From: Gordius sp. MW1
Lineage: Eukaryota; Nematomorpha; Gordioida; Gordea; Gordiidae
Length of the DNA stretch: 64,000 nt
Assembly (NCBI GenBank): GCA_964036665.1
Contig: OZ038529.1
Coordinates: 8,788,501-8,852,500, forward strand
Direction of reading: 5' to 3'
The position numbers and the translations under genes were made by a program. This document shows positions 22,313 to 35,300 of the stretch, piece after piece. Each line of letters begins with the position of its first letter. The first letter of the stretch is position 1. Under the pieces are notes generated by a model, which was not told the DNA's origin, made no database searches, and was given only the letters and a program-made list of their open reading frames with translations.

Positions 22313-22900
22313 TTAAGTAATAGAGGTTTGATTGTTTAAACTACATAAATTATGCACTTTAACCATTGGGGGAAGTGATAAGTTAAAAGCTAAGCTCCAC
22401 GGTAAGGCAAAAAGTGGTACATATTTACCTTTGCTCACTAGAACCGTTAAAACTTTCAATCTCTTGCCAACTTGTACCATCACAGTTGATTTCCCCAATA
22501 TCTCTTGAACTGTACGACCGTATACTAATGGTGGTACGGCCTCTCTAAGTAATGGCCAAACGATTTTTTTCCATAAAGATGCATTAATTAAGGACACCTG
22601 AGCCCCAGTATCAAAATCCATTAATGTCCAAAAATCATTGATTTTTACCTTGATCGTAGCACGACACCCTCGACGATTAATTTGGCATATTGAATGCATA
22701 GAAAAGGCATCATTATTCTCTCCGGGTATATACACTTGCTGAACTTTGGAATCGTCCTTACAGCATTGGGCATAATGTCCCCTCCTATTACATTTTCTGC
22801 AATATGCCATGAAGGCGGGGCACTGATTTGGGTGATTCTTGTCGCAACGTTGGCCTTGGCATATAAAAATCTTGTTGGTTTTAAAAGACCTGTCACCTTG
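22313..22900 (-). pseudogene. Nucleocapsid zinc knuckles and aspartic protease of the LTR element
   Basis: The frame has a degenerate first knuckle around CQGQRCDKNHPNQC, then CRKCNRRGHYAQCC, a C-x2-C-x4-H-x4-C knuckle. The protease active site follows as LMDFDTGAQVSLIN, where D-T-G is the catalytic triplet. The frame closes at 22313 and the linker to pol continues to about 22200 in another frame (IFDGKLELMN...KPDATPG). The knuckles bind RNA and the protease cuts the polyprotein in active relatives. Confidence 0.75.
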
Positions 22901-22965
22901 CGTCCTCGATATCCTTTAAACCATCAGAATATTTTCCCGAGTCTCCTTCTCGGCTTTTTCGATTG

Positions 22966-23406
22966 TTAGTGCCATGTCAAGCACCTTTTCCAATGTGAGA
23001 GGACTTCATCTTTTTCTTCACAATTAGGAAAATTTGTACGAATTTTGAGTTCTAAACGTTTAAGATCAACTCCAAAAATCAGCTTATCCCGAATACGCGC
23101 CTCTATATCCACCTTAAAATTACAATTTTGTACTATAGAATTGATTTTGCGATAAAAATCCAATACCGACTCACCGGAGCCTCTATTCGAGCGCATAAAT
23201 TCCATTCTCGCCGCAAACGCCGAGGTTGTCCTTTTAAAAACTTTGAGCAAAGCACAGACAATTTCATCCCACATGGCATCCTTAAAAAACTTTGGATATA
23301 AAAATTGAGACAGTTTCCTTAGATTAGTCGTGCCTAGAAATGCTCTGATTAACTTTTTTCTTGCCACATCGGCTGCTAATCCTATAATATCAAGGCGGGC
23401 ATCCAC
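22966..23406 (-). pseudogene. gag capsid region of the LTR element
   Basis: A 146-codon frame contains LGTTNLRKLSQFLYPK, a variant of the L..yl.P domain, then ESVLDFYRKINSIVQNCNF and RIRDKLIFGVD. This matches the capsid core of Ty3/gypsy gag (Retrotrans_gag type). It is separated from the zinc-knuckle frame by a frameshift near 22960. It lies next to the 5' LTR and primer site, as gag should. Confidence 0.75.
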
Positions 23407-23507
23407 ATAATCTAAGTTATCTTCGATATCCTCACTGATAGAATCAAATTCATTAAGGGATATCTTTTCCAGTTTAGAATATTCCTATTCTAAAGTCATA
23501 ATTACGT

Positions 23508-23525
23508 CGCAGACTCGCAGCGCCA
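23508..23525 (-). other. tRNA primer-binding site of the LTR element
   Basis: On the minus strand, immediately after the 5' LTR (one base gap), the sequence is TGGCGCTGCGAGTCTGCG. It starts TGG, complementary to the CCA end of a tRNA, as primer sites do. I do not assign the tRNA species. Confidence 0.6.
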
Positions 23526-23526
23526 A

Positions 23527-23676
23527 TGATAAGAATGGAGTTTATTAAGTATTGATAAAGCGCGAGACAACAAAAGAACTATATGGCGATTAGAACAAGA
23601 AGTAAATCTAAAGTACGAAACGAATCGATCGTCTCTTTTGGAATAAATATTAAAATACAATAGTCTAATATATACA
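23527..23676 (-). repeat. 5' LTR of the retrotransposon (right end)
   Basis: Begins TGTATATATTAG and ends CTTATCA on the minus strand; direct repeat of 19309-19460. At about 150 bp these are short LTRs. Confidence 0.78.
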
Positions 23677-23754
23677 GGCACAACAAAGCCGATTTATTAA
23701 TTCAAGCTGCCTTTAAAAAGGCAAAAAATCCCTTCATTCCTTGAGTCCTTGGAT

Positions 23755-24000
23755 CCTTCTCTGGAAGATAAGATGCGCCCTGACGGCCCTTTCCTAGTAT
23801 CCTGGCAAAATGGCCTATCACTACTTGTATCGACCCTTTGCTCTTTTTCAAGAGGCGCGTCTAACGACAAAAAATTCTGCCTTTTTGGCATCCAATATTT
23901 TTATCCCTGCTGCCGCCACATGCTCTGGTTCCTTCGTAGGCAAGAGCTTTTTTAAAAAATTAAATAACGTTCTCCAAAATCAAATTTTTTTATATCTTTT
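23755..24000 (+). pseudogene. Second copy of the non-LTR retrotransposon C-terminal fragment
   Basis: LDPSLEDKMRPDGPFLVSWQ is clearly related to the fragment at 4716-4973. After a frameshift the sequence continues FLASNIFIPAAATCSG, again matching. It lies just outside the LTR element on its right side. Short, broken and inactive. Confidence 0.45.
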
Positions 24001-24793
24001 TTACTCAGCCAACAACTTAAGATTCTCATTGCAAACAACTTAAATCCTTTGCCGACTCTTGGCCTATATTAGACGACATTTAACCAATACGCCTCTTTTG
24101 TATTTCTTATATATGTAAAAAAATAGCATAAAAATAAAATTTTAAACTAAAAAAATTCAATCTGTAAAAATTTATTGTATTCGCATTTTTAAATCATCCC
24201 CAAGATTTAAACCACCCCTAGATACATAACTTATCAAGTGCTACGAGGCTTGAAGTAGCTTTAATTAAAAAAAAAAGATAGTAGTTTAGTGCAAAGCTAA
24301 GCGGGAAAAATTATATAATCCAATTGACTATATTGAACTTAAATGACTTATTTTGAAATCAGAGGTGAGTTAATTTAAACTTATTAAATAAAATTACCTT
24401 TTTCCAACTCTTTTTAAAATAATATTTTTATTTTATTATTCATACTTTAGTGCGATTAACTAGCTAAATCATGTGCACTTTTCATGCTTTGCTTTAACAT
24501 ATTTATTGAAATATGCCCTACAAAATTCATTTAATAAATTAAACGTTTGCTACATGTCAGAGAGCAAATATTTGGGCCTATATGAACACAAAATTAAGTT
24601 TTCTAATTTCTCGACACAGTTAACTTTTCATAATTAATATTTTTTAATTTCCGTATTTTTCAGATAATGTGTTCTATTTGAAATAAACCTTAATAGATTT
24701 TAATGCTTAAAAGTGAATTAATTCTCTTTCAATTGCTTCAATAAATTATTTCATTTCTGCAAATTGAACTTAATTACAGATCTCATCTGTGCA
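24001..24793. other. Intergenic, nothing recognised
   Basis: AT-rich DNA between the LTR element with its flanking LINE scrap and the 3' end of the TBC1D gene. No supported gene. Confidence 0.4.
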
Positions 24794-24957
24794 CATGAAC
24801 GTAGCCAGGGGGTGGCAAGGAGGGGCGGCTGCCCCCTTGAAATCCAAAAATTGTTCAAAATTGAATATGACTAAAATTTCAAGAAAATTATCATTTTGCC
24901 CCTCCCTATACTATATAATTATGCCCCCCTCTAATTCAAATCCTGGCTACCTCCATG
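24794..24957. mobile_element. MITE, CATGGGCGTAGCC family
   Basis: Ends CATGAACGTAGCCAGG and CTGGCTACCTCCATG with a perfect 8-bp duplication TCTGTGCA (24786-24793 and 24958-24965). This is one of the clearest copies for defining the family. Confidence 0.85.
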
Positions 24958-25076
24958 TCTGTGCATAAACTCTCAATATTTATATCTAATAGGAATTATA
25001 ACTAATTTAGGCAAATAAAATACTTTGTTTAGTAATTGAATCTTTAAACATATATATTTATCAAATTAATTAGTAT

Positions 25077-28000
25077 TTATAAAGTATTTAAAATTCTAGA
25101 TTGGCATTTCATTTGACTCTCTAATTCATGTACTCGAGTTTTGCTGTCTTGCAATAATTTCTTTAATTCAATATTCTCGTACAACAAATTTTCTTTGTCA
25201 TTAGACGTTCCTGGTACTTCTATGATTTAGTCATAACATCATTGCAAGAATATCAGGTAAAATATTAGCATAACAACAATGTCAAACAAAATAATTACTT
25301 TTCATATGACTACTGTCTTGTAATTTGGAACTTAAATTTTTGTGATAGCCATCTTCATTAAGCAAATTATATTCGATTTCGTATGTTTTTAATATTTCGT
25401 TGATATCCAAAATTTCCATCTAAATATATAAATTTTTGCTTTCAATAACTATTTCATGAAAGATAAACTTTTAATTTTCCAGATTTTATTATAAGCCAGG
25501 CCAGAAGTTTTTAGCAAATCCCTTTAGGTTAATAATTTAATTTGATTTATATTCCTCAAACATTTATTCCATTAATATGGGCAAGAAGTTTTTAGCAAAC
25601 CTCTTTAGGTTAATAATTGACTCTTCAAACATTTATTCCATTAATATGGGCGGAATTAAGTTTTATGTTTATAAGATGTTTGAAAAAAAAATTGAAAAAT
25701 GGTAATAGCGATTAAATATTTAAGCACATGTTATGTTAGTTACCTCTTCTATAAATATCGCCATATTTTCCGCCGATACCATTTTTAATTCGTTTTTGAG
25801 GTAGTTGGCCACGTCTTCCATCGAATCTAAATCCGTTATCTTATCCTTGTTTTGGTAAAGTAATATTAGAGCCGCTTTAAATACGGCCACCACTCCATCT
25901 TGCACCAATATGAAATCTATTCAGGCAAATGGATTAATACAAACTTTTACTTATTTTAATACAATTTTTATTCTTGGTGATTAAATCGCTTATAAATGCC
26001 ATTTCTACTATACGTTGGTGATATTTGTCAATGTGATAGTATCTCGAATAATAAAATATTGAATTTTCTAACTTATAGTCTTAATTTGCAGAGTTCTCAA
26101 ATCGCAACCTTTCAAAAACATCTATAAAATACATTAGGATACTAAAATTTGGGACTAAAAAACAATAAATGGGCACTAGAATAGACACGGGGGGGGGGCG
26201 AAGTATAAAATGGCGGCTGCCTCCACCTAAATTAAAAACTTTTTTTTTATTTACATGATGCTTAAAATTTTGAAGCATTATTATTCCCTCTCACCAAACT
26301 TTTTGCCCAACCTCCAATTTTGATACTTGGCCACCTAGTGTTTTAAAAACTGTGCTGGGTTTTGTTGGTCGACCTTTGGTTTTAGTCGGCTAAACATAAA
26401 CAGACTGACCAAGAATGTTTGGATGTTTATGCGACTAAGAAAAACTAAGTAAAAAACCATTGGCCTGTTTATGTTTTGTTGATTTAACCTAGAGATGCAC
26501 CGATACCACTATTTTATGCCGATACCGATACCAGCCGATACTTAAGATTTTTTTGCCGATACCGATACCATGCCGATACTTATAATAAAAAAAATTTTTA
26601 TACTAAAAAATATATGCAAATTAAATATTATAAATTAAGTCACATCCAAATTTTGGTAGATCAGAATTTTGACGATAAAACAATTGTAAAGAAATATTTA
26701 TAGCCAATCAAATGAAACAATTTTCAAAAAATTTAAAAAGTCCTCTATTTTTTAATGGTAGGAGATACTATAAATATTAATTTTTGAGTTTCATATTGAA
26801 AAAGGTATCGGCTTGGTAATTGCCGATACTAGCAAAGTATCGGGCCGATTCTTTTGGCAAGGTATCGGCGCCGATACCATGCCGATACTTGGTATCGGTG
26901 CATCTCTAATTTAAGCCAAAGGTCGACCAACAAAACCCAGCCGTTTTTGCAACACTATGGCCACCTATACCCATGTTAAATGAGAAATAGCACTGTATCT
27001 CGAAAAAAATATTAATTTTAAAGTAATTAGGATGCAAAAATTTTATTTTTATGCGCCTTTTTTAGTCATAGTAATATCCCTAATTCAAAATGCCATAAAC
27101 AGATCGGGACCGTTTATAATTACTGCATTAGCTTGCCTTGGGATTGTGAGGTTTTTATTAAACTTTCAAATCAATTTTAGAAAAATAATAACTCTTAAAA
27201 ATTTATTACAAACTATAGATTTAAATAAATATATAAATCTCGCTTAGTGAGTTGATGCTTTTTAACGCAATTCACGTGAGACACCAGCATGAAAGGTCTA
27301 ATTTGTTAAAAAAAAAATTTATCCGTACCCTGCTCGGTCCTATTTTATGATTAAGTTTCCCGCCCGAACCCCTCTAAGTGCGCCCGGCCATGCCCGAATC
27401 ATTAGAGCTGCCCGGCTCGAATTATTTTCAAAAAATTTTACTAACAATTTTGCGATAATTTTTAAAAAAATTTAATTTTTTTTTGATTTTTTTGGATAGG
27501 AACTACGATTAATAAATATTCGACAATTGAATGAAGAAATGACAAACTATTACACTAAAAATAATACACTATATAAGAAAATCTCATTAAGCCAGATTCC
27601 CCCAAAAAATTATTATGGTGCCTGCCTGAGCCCGCTTGAAAATCTAAATTTGCGACAGTTCGACCCGGCCCGTGGGCCAGGCGGGCGATGCCTGGCAACG
27701 GGCCGAGCCGGATTTTATGGTCCCTGATGCACACAAAAAAACACCTCGTTAGCCAGCATCAGCTAGTTGTAAACCGCCACGAGGGCAGTCAAATTATAAA
27801 ATAGACGGGACTAAAAGTTTGGTAATTATTTAAGGGGGAACAAACCTGTTTAAATGGCATAAATTTATTAGTTTCAAATTCTTTCATCTGGGTACATACA
27901 TGAAAATTAATGGTTTAAAAGCTTAGCAATTAAAGATTAGATCATCAGTTTATATTAAAAAGGCACATGGAAGAGACTAAAATTTGTCAACAATCAAATA

Positions 28001-31000
28001 ATAAACATAGTAGTGTATACCAAATGCGTGCACGACAAAATGTAGTGGAAATTCGGAGGCAAAGAGTGTCAAAAACCAAGGTGGAGCGTACAGGCTGATG
28101 TATACGTTGTGGTAATCGAAGTGTTCATACAGATCCGGCAGATAATCCTTAATCAATCTCGACAGAGAATACAAATTTTTCTAAATTAAATAAAAACTTT
28201 GAGTACTGTGGCTTGAAAGATAATAATTACGAGGATGTAATGACATAGTGTTTAAAATATAACAATTGATGACAATTTAGGTATGTAGGTTGGGGTAAAA
28301 TTGGTTTGGGTCGGGTTAAGGTTTGCTAAGATGTTCGGGTCAGGTCGGGTTCGAATGAAAAATATATACTTTGTAGGACATTATTATGAGCAATTAAAAA
28401 TAATCTTTTTATTAGAAGTTGAGATGAATAAGATGACAACATATTTAATTATACGATAATCACTCTACGGACGAGCTTAAACTTTAATACTTAACATCTA
28501 AGTTCTTATTGATATGATATTGTTATCTGAAACACGAATTATTAATATCTGTACCAAAATCAGAATTAAACTTAGCAGAATCAACCCCAAACACTAGTGA
28601 CAATGCCACTGAGGCATGACACGAAGAAGCCCATTTCAAATAAAGTTCTGGTCCCCTTAATATATAATTGTGATAAAATAATTAAATATTCCCATTTGAA
28701 TGAAGAAACGAGGGTCTTAAAGAGCAAAATCTTTGGACTCAAAGTAACAGATAGTAAATCTTAATGAATTAAACTATGCAGCTTGCACAAGATATGACAC
28801 ATCTGAAAGATCGCGGAACCGGGAAATCTAATATAAATGGATAGACTCAATGTTGCTTTTATCCCTGATAAAAACTTTAAAATCAATGATGTTTTCACGG
28901 CCTAAAATCTTTTAAAAGCGGTACTAAAGGTTTAGATATGAGTTAATTGCGTCTCAAGCCAATCATTAAAAGAAAATGCTTTAATTTAAACTATATTTCT
29001 GTCATCAATTATCATTAATTGTTATATAAATTGATGTTTATTTATCTGTTGTCACATTGGTAAAATTTGTTACTGCACCAACTCTCTATGGTCTTAGTTT
29101 TGTATTACTATTAGATACCCTATTAACGTTTGTTTTGCAATGTGAATTTGATTGTCTGAACAAGTTTGAGGCTATTCTAAAATTTAAAAGAATTTAATGA
29201 TTTTTTCCCTCCATAAAATATTATTAGTCTTAATTAAACTGCCCTCAGCTTGTTACTAAACATCACGCCCAAAAATTTAAACTACATGAACACTTATCAT
29301 CATCTCTGAATGGATATATTATAGAATATGTAACCCAAATATGACATTTGTACAAGGCAATGTTTAGTTACATAATTATCTTAAGTTAATTTTTACCAAA
29401 TAATTGCATAATAAAAGACAATACATGACAGAAATGCTGAGAATCTAAACAATTATATCTATACCACAAATACTTTACACTAAATTAAAAGTCCGTAACA
29501 TAAAGATTTAAAGTAGGATGGAGTAGTGTTGTTTGGTCGATCTTTGGTTTAACTAAGACTAACGATCGACTCTGCTCTGCCTTTAAAATTTCGTCTAGGT
29601 CTAGGTGTCGACTAAATTGACCAAAAAATCTTTGGTCTGTTTATGTTAAGTCGACTAAAACCAAAGGCAGCAGACCAAACAAAACCCAGCTGTTTTACAC
29701 TAGGATGGAGCAACAAATACTTTTGGCACCCGGTCAAAGTAGCAGAAAAATAGCAGCCAAATTGGTCAGAACTGATCAAGATTGGTCAGAACTGACAAGA
29801 TTGGTCAGGACTTACCATATTCAGGAGGGTTAGTGTTTTAGGTTGGCGTTTTAGGTTAGGGTTAGGGTTATTTGCACATCAAATTCCCTCCCCATTTGAG
29901 ATTTAATTCTTATATATTGATAATCTAAAAAATATTTTTCTACTACTTTTTCATCATTCTGCTACTTTGACCCCGATTCAAAACTTTTATTCCCACACAT
30001 CATTTTGTTGAGTTTTAAATCATACTTGCAAAGCAATCATGTCGGGTTTGTACAAATCTCTGAGATTAAGAGTAAACATTAAGTATTTCAATGTTTCGCA
30101 CGCATCCTCCTCTTCCATCTTTGGCCAAAATTTCAAAATTTTAGTGATAGTGAACATTATTGGTTATGGAACTAAATTTAACGGACTTACGTGCATTAGC
30201 AGTATGCCCGCTACGTAGCTTAACCCTTGACAATATCCCACTTCGGGATCGATCAAAGAGTAGGCCTTGAGCAGGTTGTATAAACAGAGTTGGCCTAGTA
30301 ATTAATGATGATTTCAAAGTTAATAATTTGAGATTAAACTTTGGGGAGGGGGGGGGGGTTTTGTCAAAGACAAAGATAAGCATAGTTAAAATTTGGCATT
30401 AAGACCGCGTGATAGATCTATTTAAAAGGTGTAAAGTGAATTGGTGAATACATTCATACAAATAAACAGTCATTCATAGCTTAGAGTCTAAAACATTTTA
30501 TGTAAAACCGGTTCCCACGCATCACATATGAAAGACTTTCTTTCAATATCCTTAAACTTAAAAAATTAAAAAAATTTCTATAAGTTCGAGCGTTTCTTAA
30601 ATATTGTTGGTGATTTCTATACAATTCATAGTTAGAACCTGACAGGGTTAGGGTTGGGTGTAAATATTTACTTAGATATAATATAACACTATCTCTAAAA
30701 CGTAGCCTCAAAAAAATTCCTTTATTCGTTTATAATAAAAAGTGTAAAAAACAACTTTATCACCTTCCCCGAAAGATTTTTCAAAATAAGGATGAGCGGG
30801 GAAGCTTCGGCTAATATCTATGAGAATGGAATGCTGATGCGGGGTAAAGATTTTGAGCAAATTATCGTAGGTCATAGTCAGAGTATTATTGCCGAGTCTC
30901 GAGGTAGGAATTGGACAAATTTCTGGTTTGTCAAACAAATCCGATTTATTCGTATCGGATGCTTGATCAGCAGTGGGTAATGGAACAAAGGGAGGTGAGC

Positions 31001-32336
31001 GATTTAAGGGTATAATTCGTGACATTTTTGGTATTCCACTTCGGCAAACGGGTTTGTCGTTAGTTTGGGGACATGTAACCTCGATAACGTTTCCTTGAAA
31101 AAATGAACTATAACAATATCGGTCTTCATCTGGCGACTGAGTTAAATAAATAGTAGTATCTCTTTATGTATGAACTTAGCTCTAAACACACTTTTTTCAA
31201 ATTTTTTTTGAAAATTATCAAAATTCATTATTATACTGATTATCTTCCCGTCTTGTTAACTTATTATTTCAAATCAAAACCATGACTACATCCCTGGAAT
31301 TACACTATGTTAATAGAATTGTGAGCTATTCTAAAAATACTCACTTTCTGGGTTATTTTTATTAGTTTTTCCGGACGACCGTTCTCTCAAAGCAATTTCG
31401 CAAGCTAGGTGCTGGCGATAATCGTTTAAATCTTTGTACCGGACTTTCAATCTAATCAATGTTATCCATATATTTCCACGCATAAATTTGGGGACGCCTG
31501 TTAAAGGTGATGAAAAAAAGTATTACTATATTGAAAACTAGCTGTGCCAGGCCAAGCGTTGCTTTGGCTTAGTCCTTAATAAGCTAAATAATTCGTATGA
31601 ATTAATATAACATTTATAAAAATTTTGGGTCAATCGTTTATTATGTAAAAAAATATAGGAAAAGGCATACATATTCATAATTAAATAGATTTGTAATAGT
31701 TTAAAATAAGTCATCAAACCTACTAAAATTAAATGTTTTTGAAAAAATTGCTGATTAATGCTGTTACTTATTATACCATAATACCATTATTTTATTTTTC
31801 TAATTAGCTGATTTATTTGAAATACAATTTTCTTTAATATAATAAAATAATTAATTGAAGGATGGATAATTATTAAAAATATGCTTCTATGATCAACCAC
31901 GTGATAATAATGGCAAAAATTGCATAATTTAAATTTTATTTATTTAATTTAAATAGTTTTTTAAACCCCAATAATTTTGACCGTATACTGTAACATTTTT
32001 ATTATACTTTTAAATATCTAATTCAAGATTACTTCAGCCTTGTATGTATGACGTCATTATTGTATATGATGCTCTAAATGAAACTGGCCGGAAAATGTCC
32101 GATATTTTTAAAACGAAAAGGTACTTTAGAAATCTAAAAAAGATATTTTACCCCTGGCTGCCCTGGGCATCTACGGCTAAATTTTCGCGCGAATCCCGGT
32201 AGTTTTAGACTTTAGCCCTTTTTTAAAACTAAAAAGAATTTTAGGATTCTGCAAAAGCTATTTTACCCCTGGCCGCCCTGGGAACCTACGGGTAAAGTTT
32301 CGCGCGAATCGGGCCGGTAGTTTCAGAATTTAGCCC

Positions 32337-32367
<31 letters not shown>

Positions 32368-35300
32368 CATACATACATACATACATACATACATACATAC
32401 ATACATACATACATACATACATACATACATACATACATACATACATACATACATACATACATACATACATACATACATACATACATACATACATACATAC
32501 ATACATACATACATACATACATACATACATACATACATACATACATACATACATACATACATACATACATACATACATACATACATACATACATACATAC
32601 ATACATACATACATACATACATACATAAATACATACATACATACATACATACATACATACATACATACATACATACATACATACATACATACATACATAC
32701 ATACATACATACATACATACATACATACATACATACATACATACATACATACATACATACATACATACATACATACATACATACATACATACATACATAC
32801 ATACATACATACATACATACATACATACATACATACATACATACATACATACATACATACATACATACATACATACATACATACATACATACATACATAC
32901 ATACATACATACATACATACATACATACATACATACATACATACATACATACATACATACATACATACATACATACATACATACATACATACATACATAC
33001 ATACATACATACATACATACATACATACATACATACATACATACATACATACATACATACATACATACATACATACATACATACATACATACATACATAC
33101 ATACATACATACATACATACATACATACATACACTTTACCTTATATATATAGATAGATGTCACTAGCTTAAAATACCTTCATATATTAAAGCCACGACCT
33201 CGTCGCTTTGCTTCCTAGCGGCTTCGATTTTAGCTTGTATGTCGTGATAAATTTGTCGTAATTCCTCCACCGGTTTGCTGGGTATAAGTTTAATTTCGGA
33301 ATTAGTTTGACAAGGTGAAATTTCCAAACTATTCAATTTTGCTAACAAATTTTCCCATTTTATTCTAAGGGGATCAAGGAGGACCGGCGCATCATCGTAA
33401 TGTAGCTTTTTAGCCATGCGCTCCTCCATATCGAGCATTGCTAGTTAATATAATATAAAATGAGCATATTTCAGTCAAATTGTATATATTTATAATAAAG
33501 TTTAGACTTTTTGATGGGTCCAACTTATATTATAGTGATTTACGCCTCTGGGAAATATTCGAGATTCGATTCGAGATTCGATTCGAATTACGAATCGAAT
33601 CCGAATTCGAATCCATATGTGTAAGTTTCGAATCGAATATATACGCTGCTAAGATTCGAAAATCCGAAAAAAATCCTCGAAAAAAAAAAAATTTTAAGTT
33701 TAATTTAAATAGACCATACTCAAATATTTAGCTATTTTTATCTTACAGCATTTTAGTTATTTTTCCTGCTACAATTTGAAAAAGTTTAATTTATTATTTT
33801 TCTAACTTGCATAAGTTATGGAGAACGAGGATCACAATTTAATTAAATTATGGACTACCGTTATATTATCAACCAGGCATAGAAGATCATGCTGGCAAAA
33901 TGGCCAAATAGAAAATTAAAGATATATGGCGTTCAATAAGAAGATAGTCTTATAAGCGAGTGTGGTCGATTTAAGGCTCAAAATTTGAGTGTTTATCGCC
34001 AGTACAAGGCATATCGTATAGAGAAACTAAAGAGGACTTGGAAACTGCTATAGAAAGTCAGCCAGATTTTGTATTAACTAGCGAGGTATCAACACTGGAT
34101 CGGCTATTAAGAGCGACAAGGCGAAGTCTTCGTTGGAGACATTTTTGCACAAACCACGTGTGGTCTCCAATGTTGAGCCTTTACAATGGTGGAAATCGAA
34201 TCAACGTCGTTTTCCAGACATCCAAAAATTAACAAAAAATCGTCTCTTTATACCTGGATCCTTTACCTCCGTGCGAAATAATATTTTCAACCGGAACCAA
34301 TTTATTGACTAAACACAAGCAATCGTTTAAGAATGAAAGTGTTAGGAAGTAATTTGCATTGTTGGCTAAAAACGGTACTTGATTGCCTTACACATATCGC
34401 CATAGTTTTTTGTTCGCCTTTAATAATTTTCATTTCGATGTGTGTATTTTTTTTAATATCTTTCATATAAATTTTTCAAATGCATATGCAAATTAAAAAT
34501 CATAGTAGCCTTTTTAATGTGTTTTCTAATAATAATAAAAACGTCATTAATTGCTGTGCAATTTATGGGCTCGTTTTTTGTTGTCCGTCCGTCCGTCCGT
34601 TGTCTGTCCGTCCGTTACCCTCCCTATCTATTTGCATTGGGTATATTAGGTTATCGCTTTTTTAAATTAATGCATGAGAAAGAGGTGCCCCACCCCTCAT
34701 CTCTATCTCCCTCGCTGTGTTATTTTTAATTGCTATGCATAAGAGGTGCCCCACCCCTCATCTCTATCTCCCTCGGTGTGTTATATATAAGATTTGTTAA
34801 ATTATCTATTATATAAACATAAATAAAAGTTGGTTAATTTTAATTGCTATGCAATTTAACTAGTTATATAATAAACATAAATAAAAGTTGTTTACTTTTA
34901 TTTGCTATGCAATTTAACTAGTTTTTGTTATATAATAAACATAGATAAAAGTTGTTTACTTTTAATGCTATGCAATTTAACTAGTTATATAATAAACATA
35001 AATAAATGTTGTTTACTTTTAATTGCTATGCAATTTAACTAGTTTTGGGGTTAGAATCCCGGAGTTTTTTTTGACTCTTATGATTGTTCTTGTTACTATC
35101 ATTGATAATAAGAATTTTTGGCCGTCCGCTGGCTGCTGATCAATGAAAAAAATGACCATTGGCCAAAATGTGAATCGAAATTAGTTTTTTCGTTTTTTTT
35201 TGACTATTATGATTGTTCCTGTTTCTACCATTGCTATTATGACTTTTTGGCCGTCCGCTGGCTGCTGACCAATGTTATATAATAAACATAAATAAAAGTT

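Noticed and set aside
32323-33163. Three overlapping minus-strand open frames of 265-277 codons encoding Met-Tyr-Val-Cys repeats
   Set aside because: They are simply the three readings of the (ATAC)n microsatellite, which has no stop in any frame of that strand.
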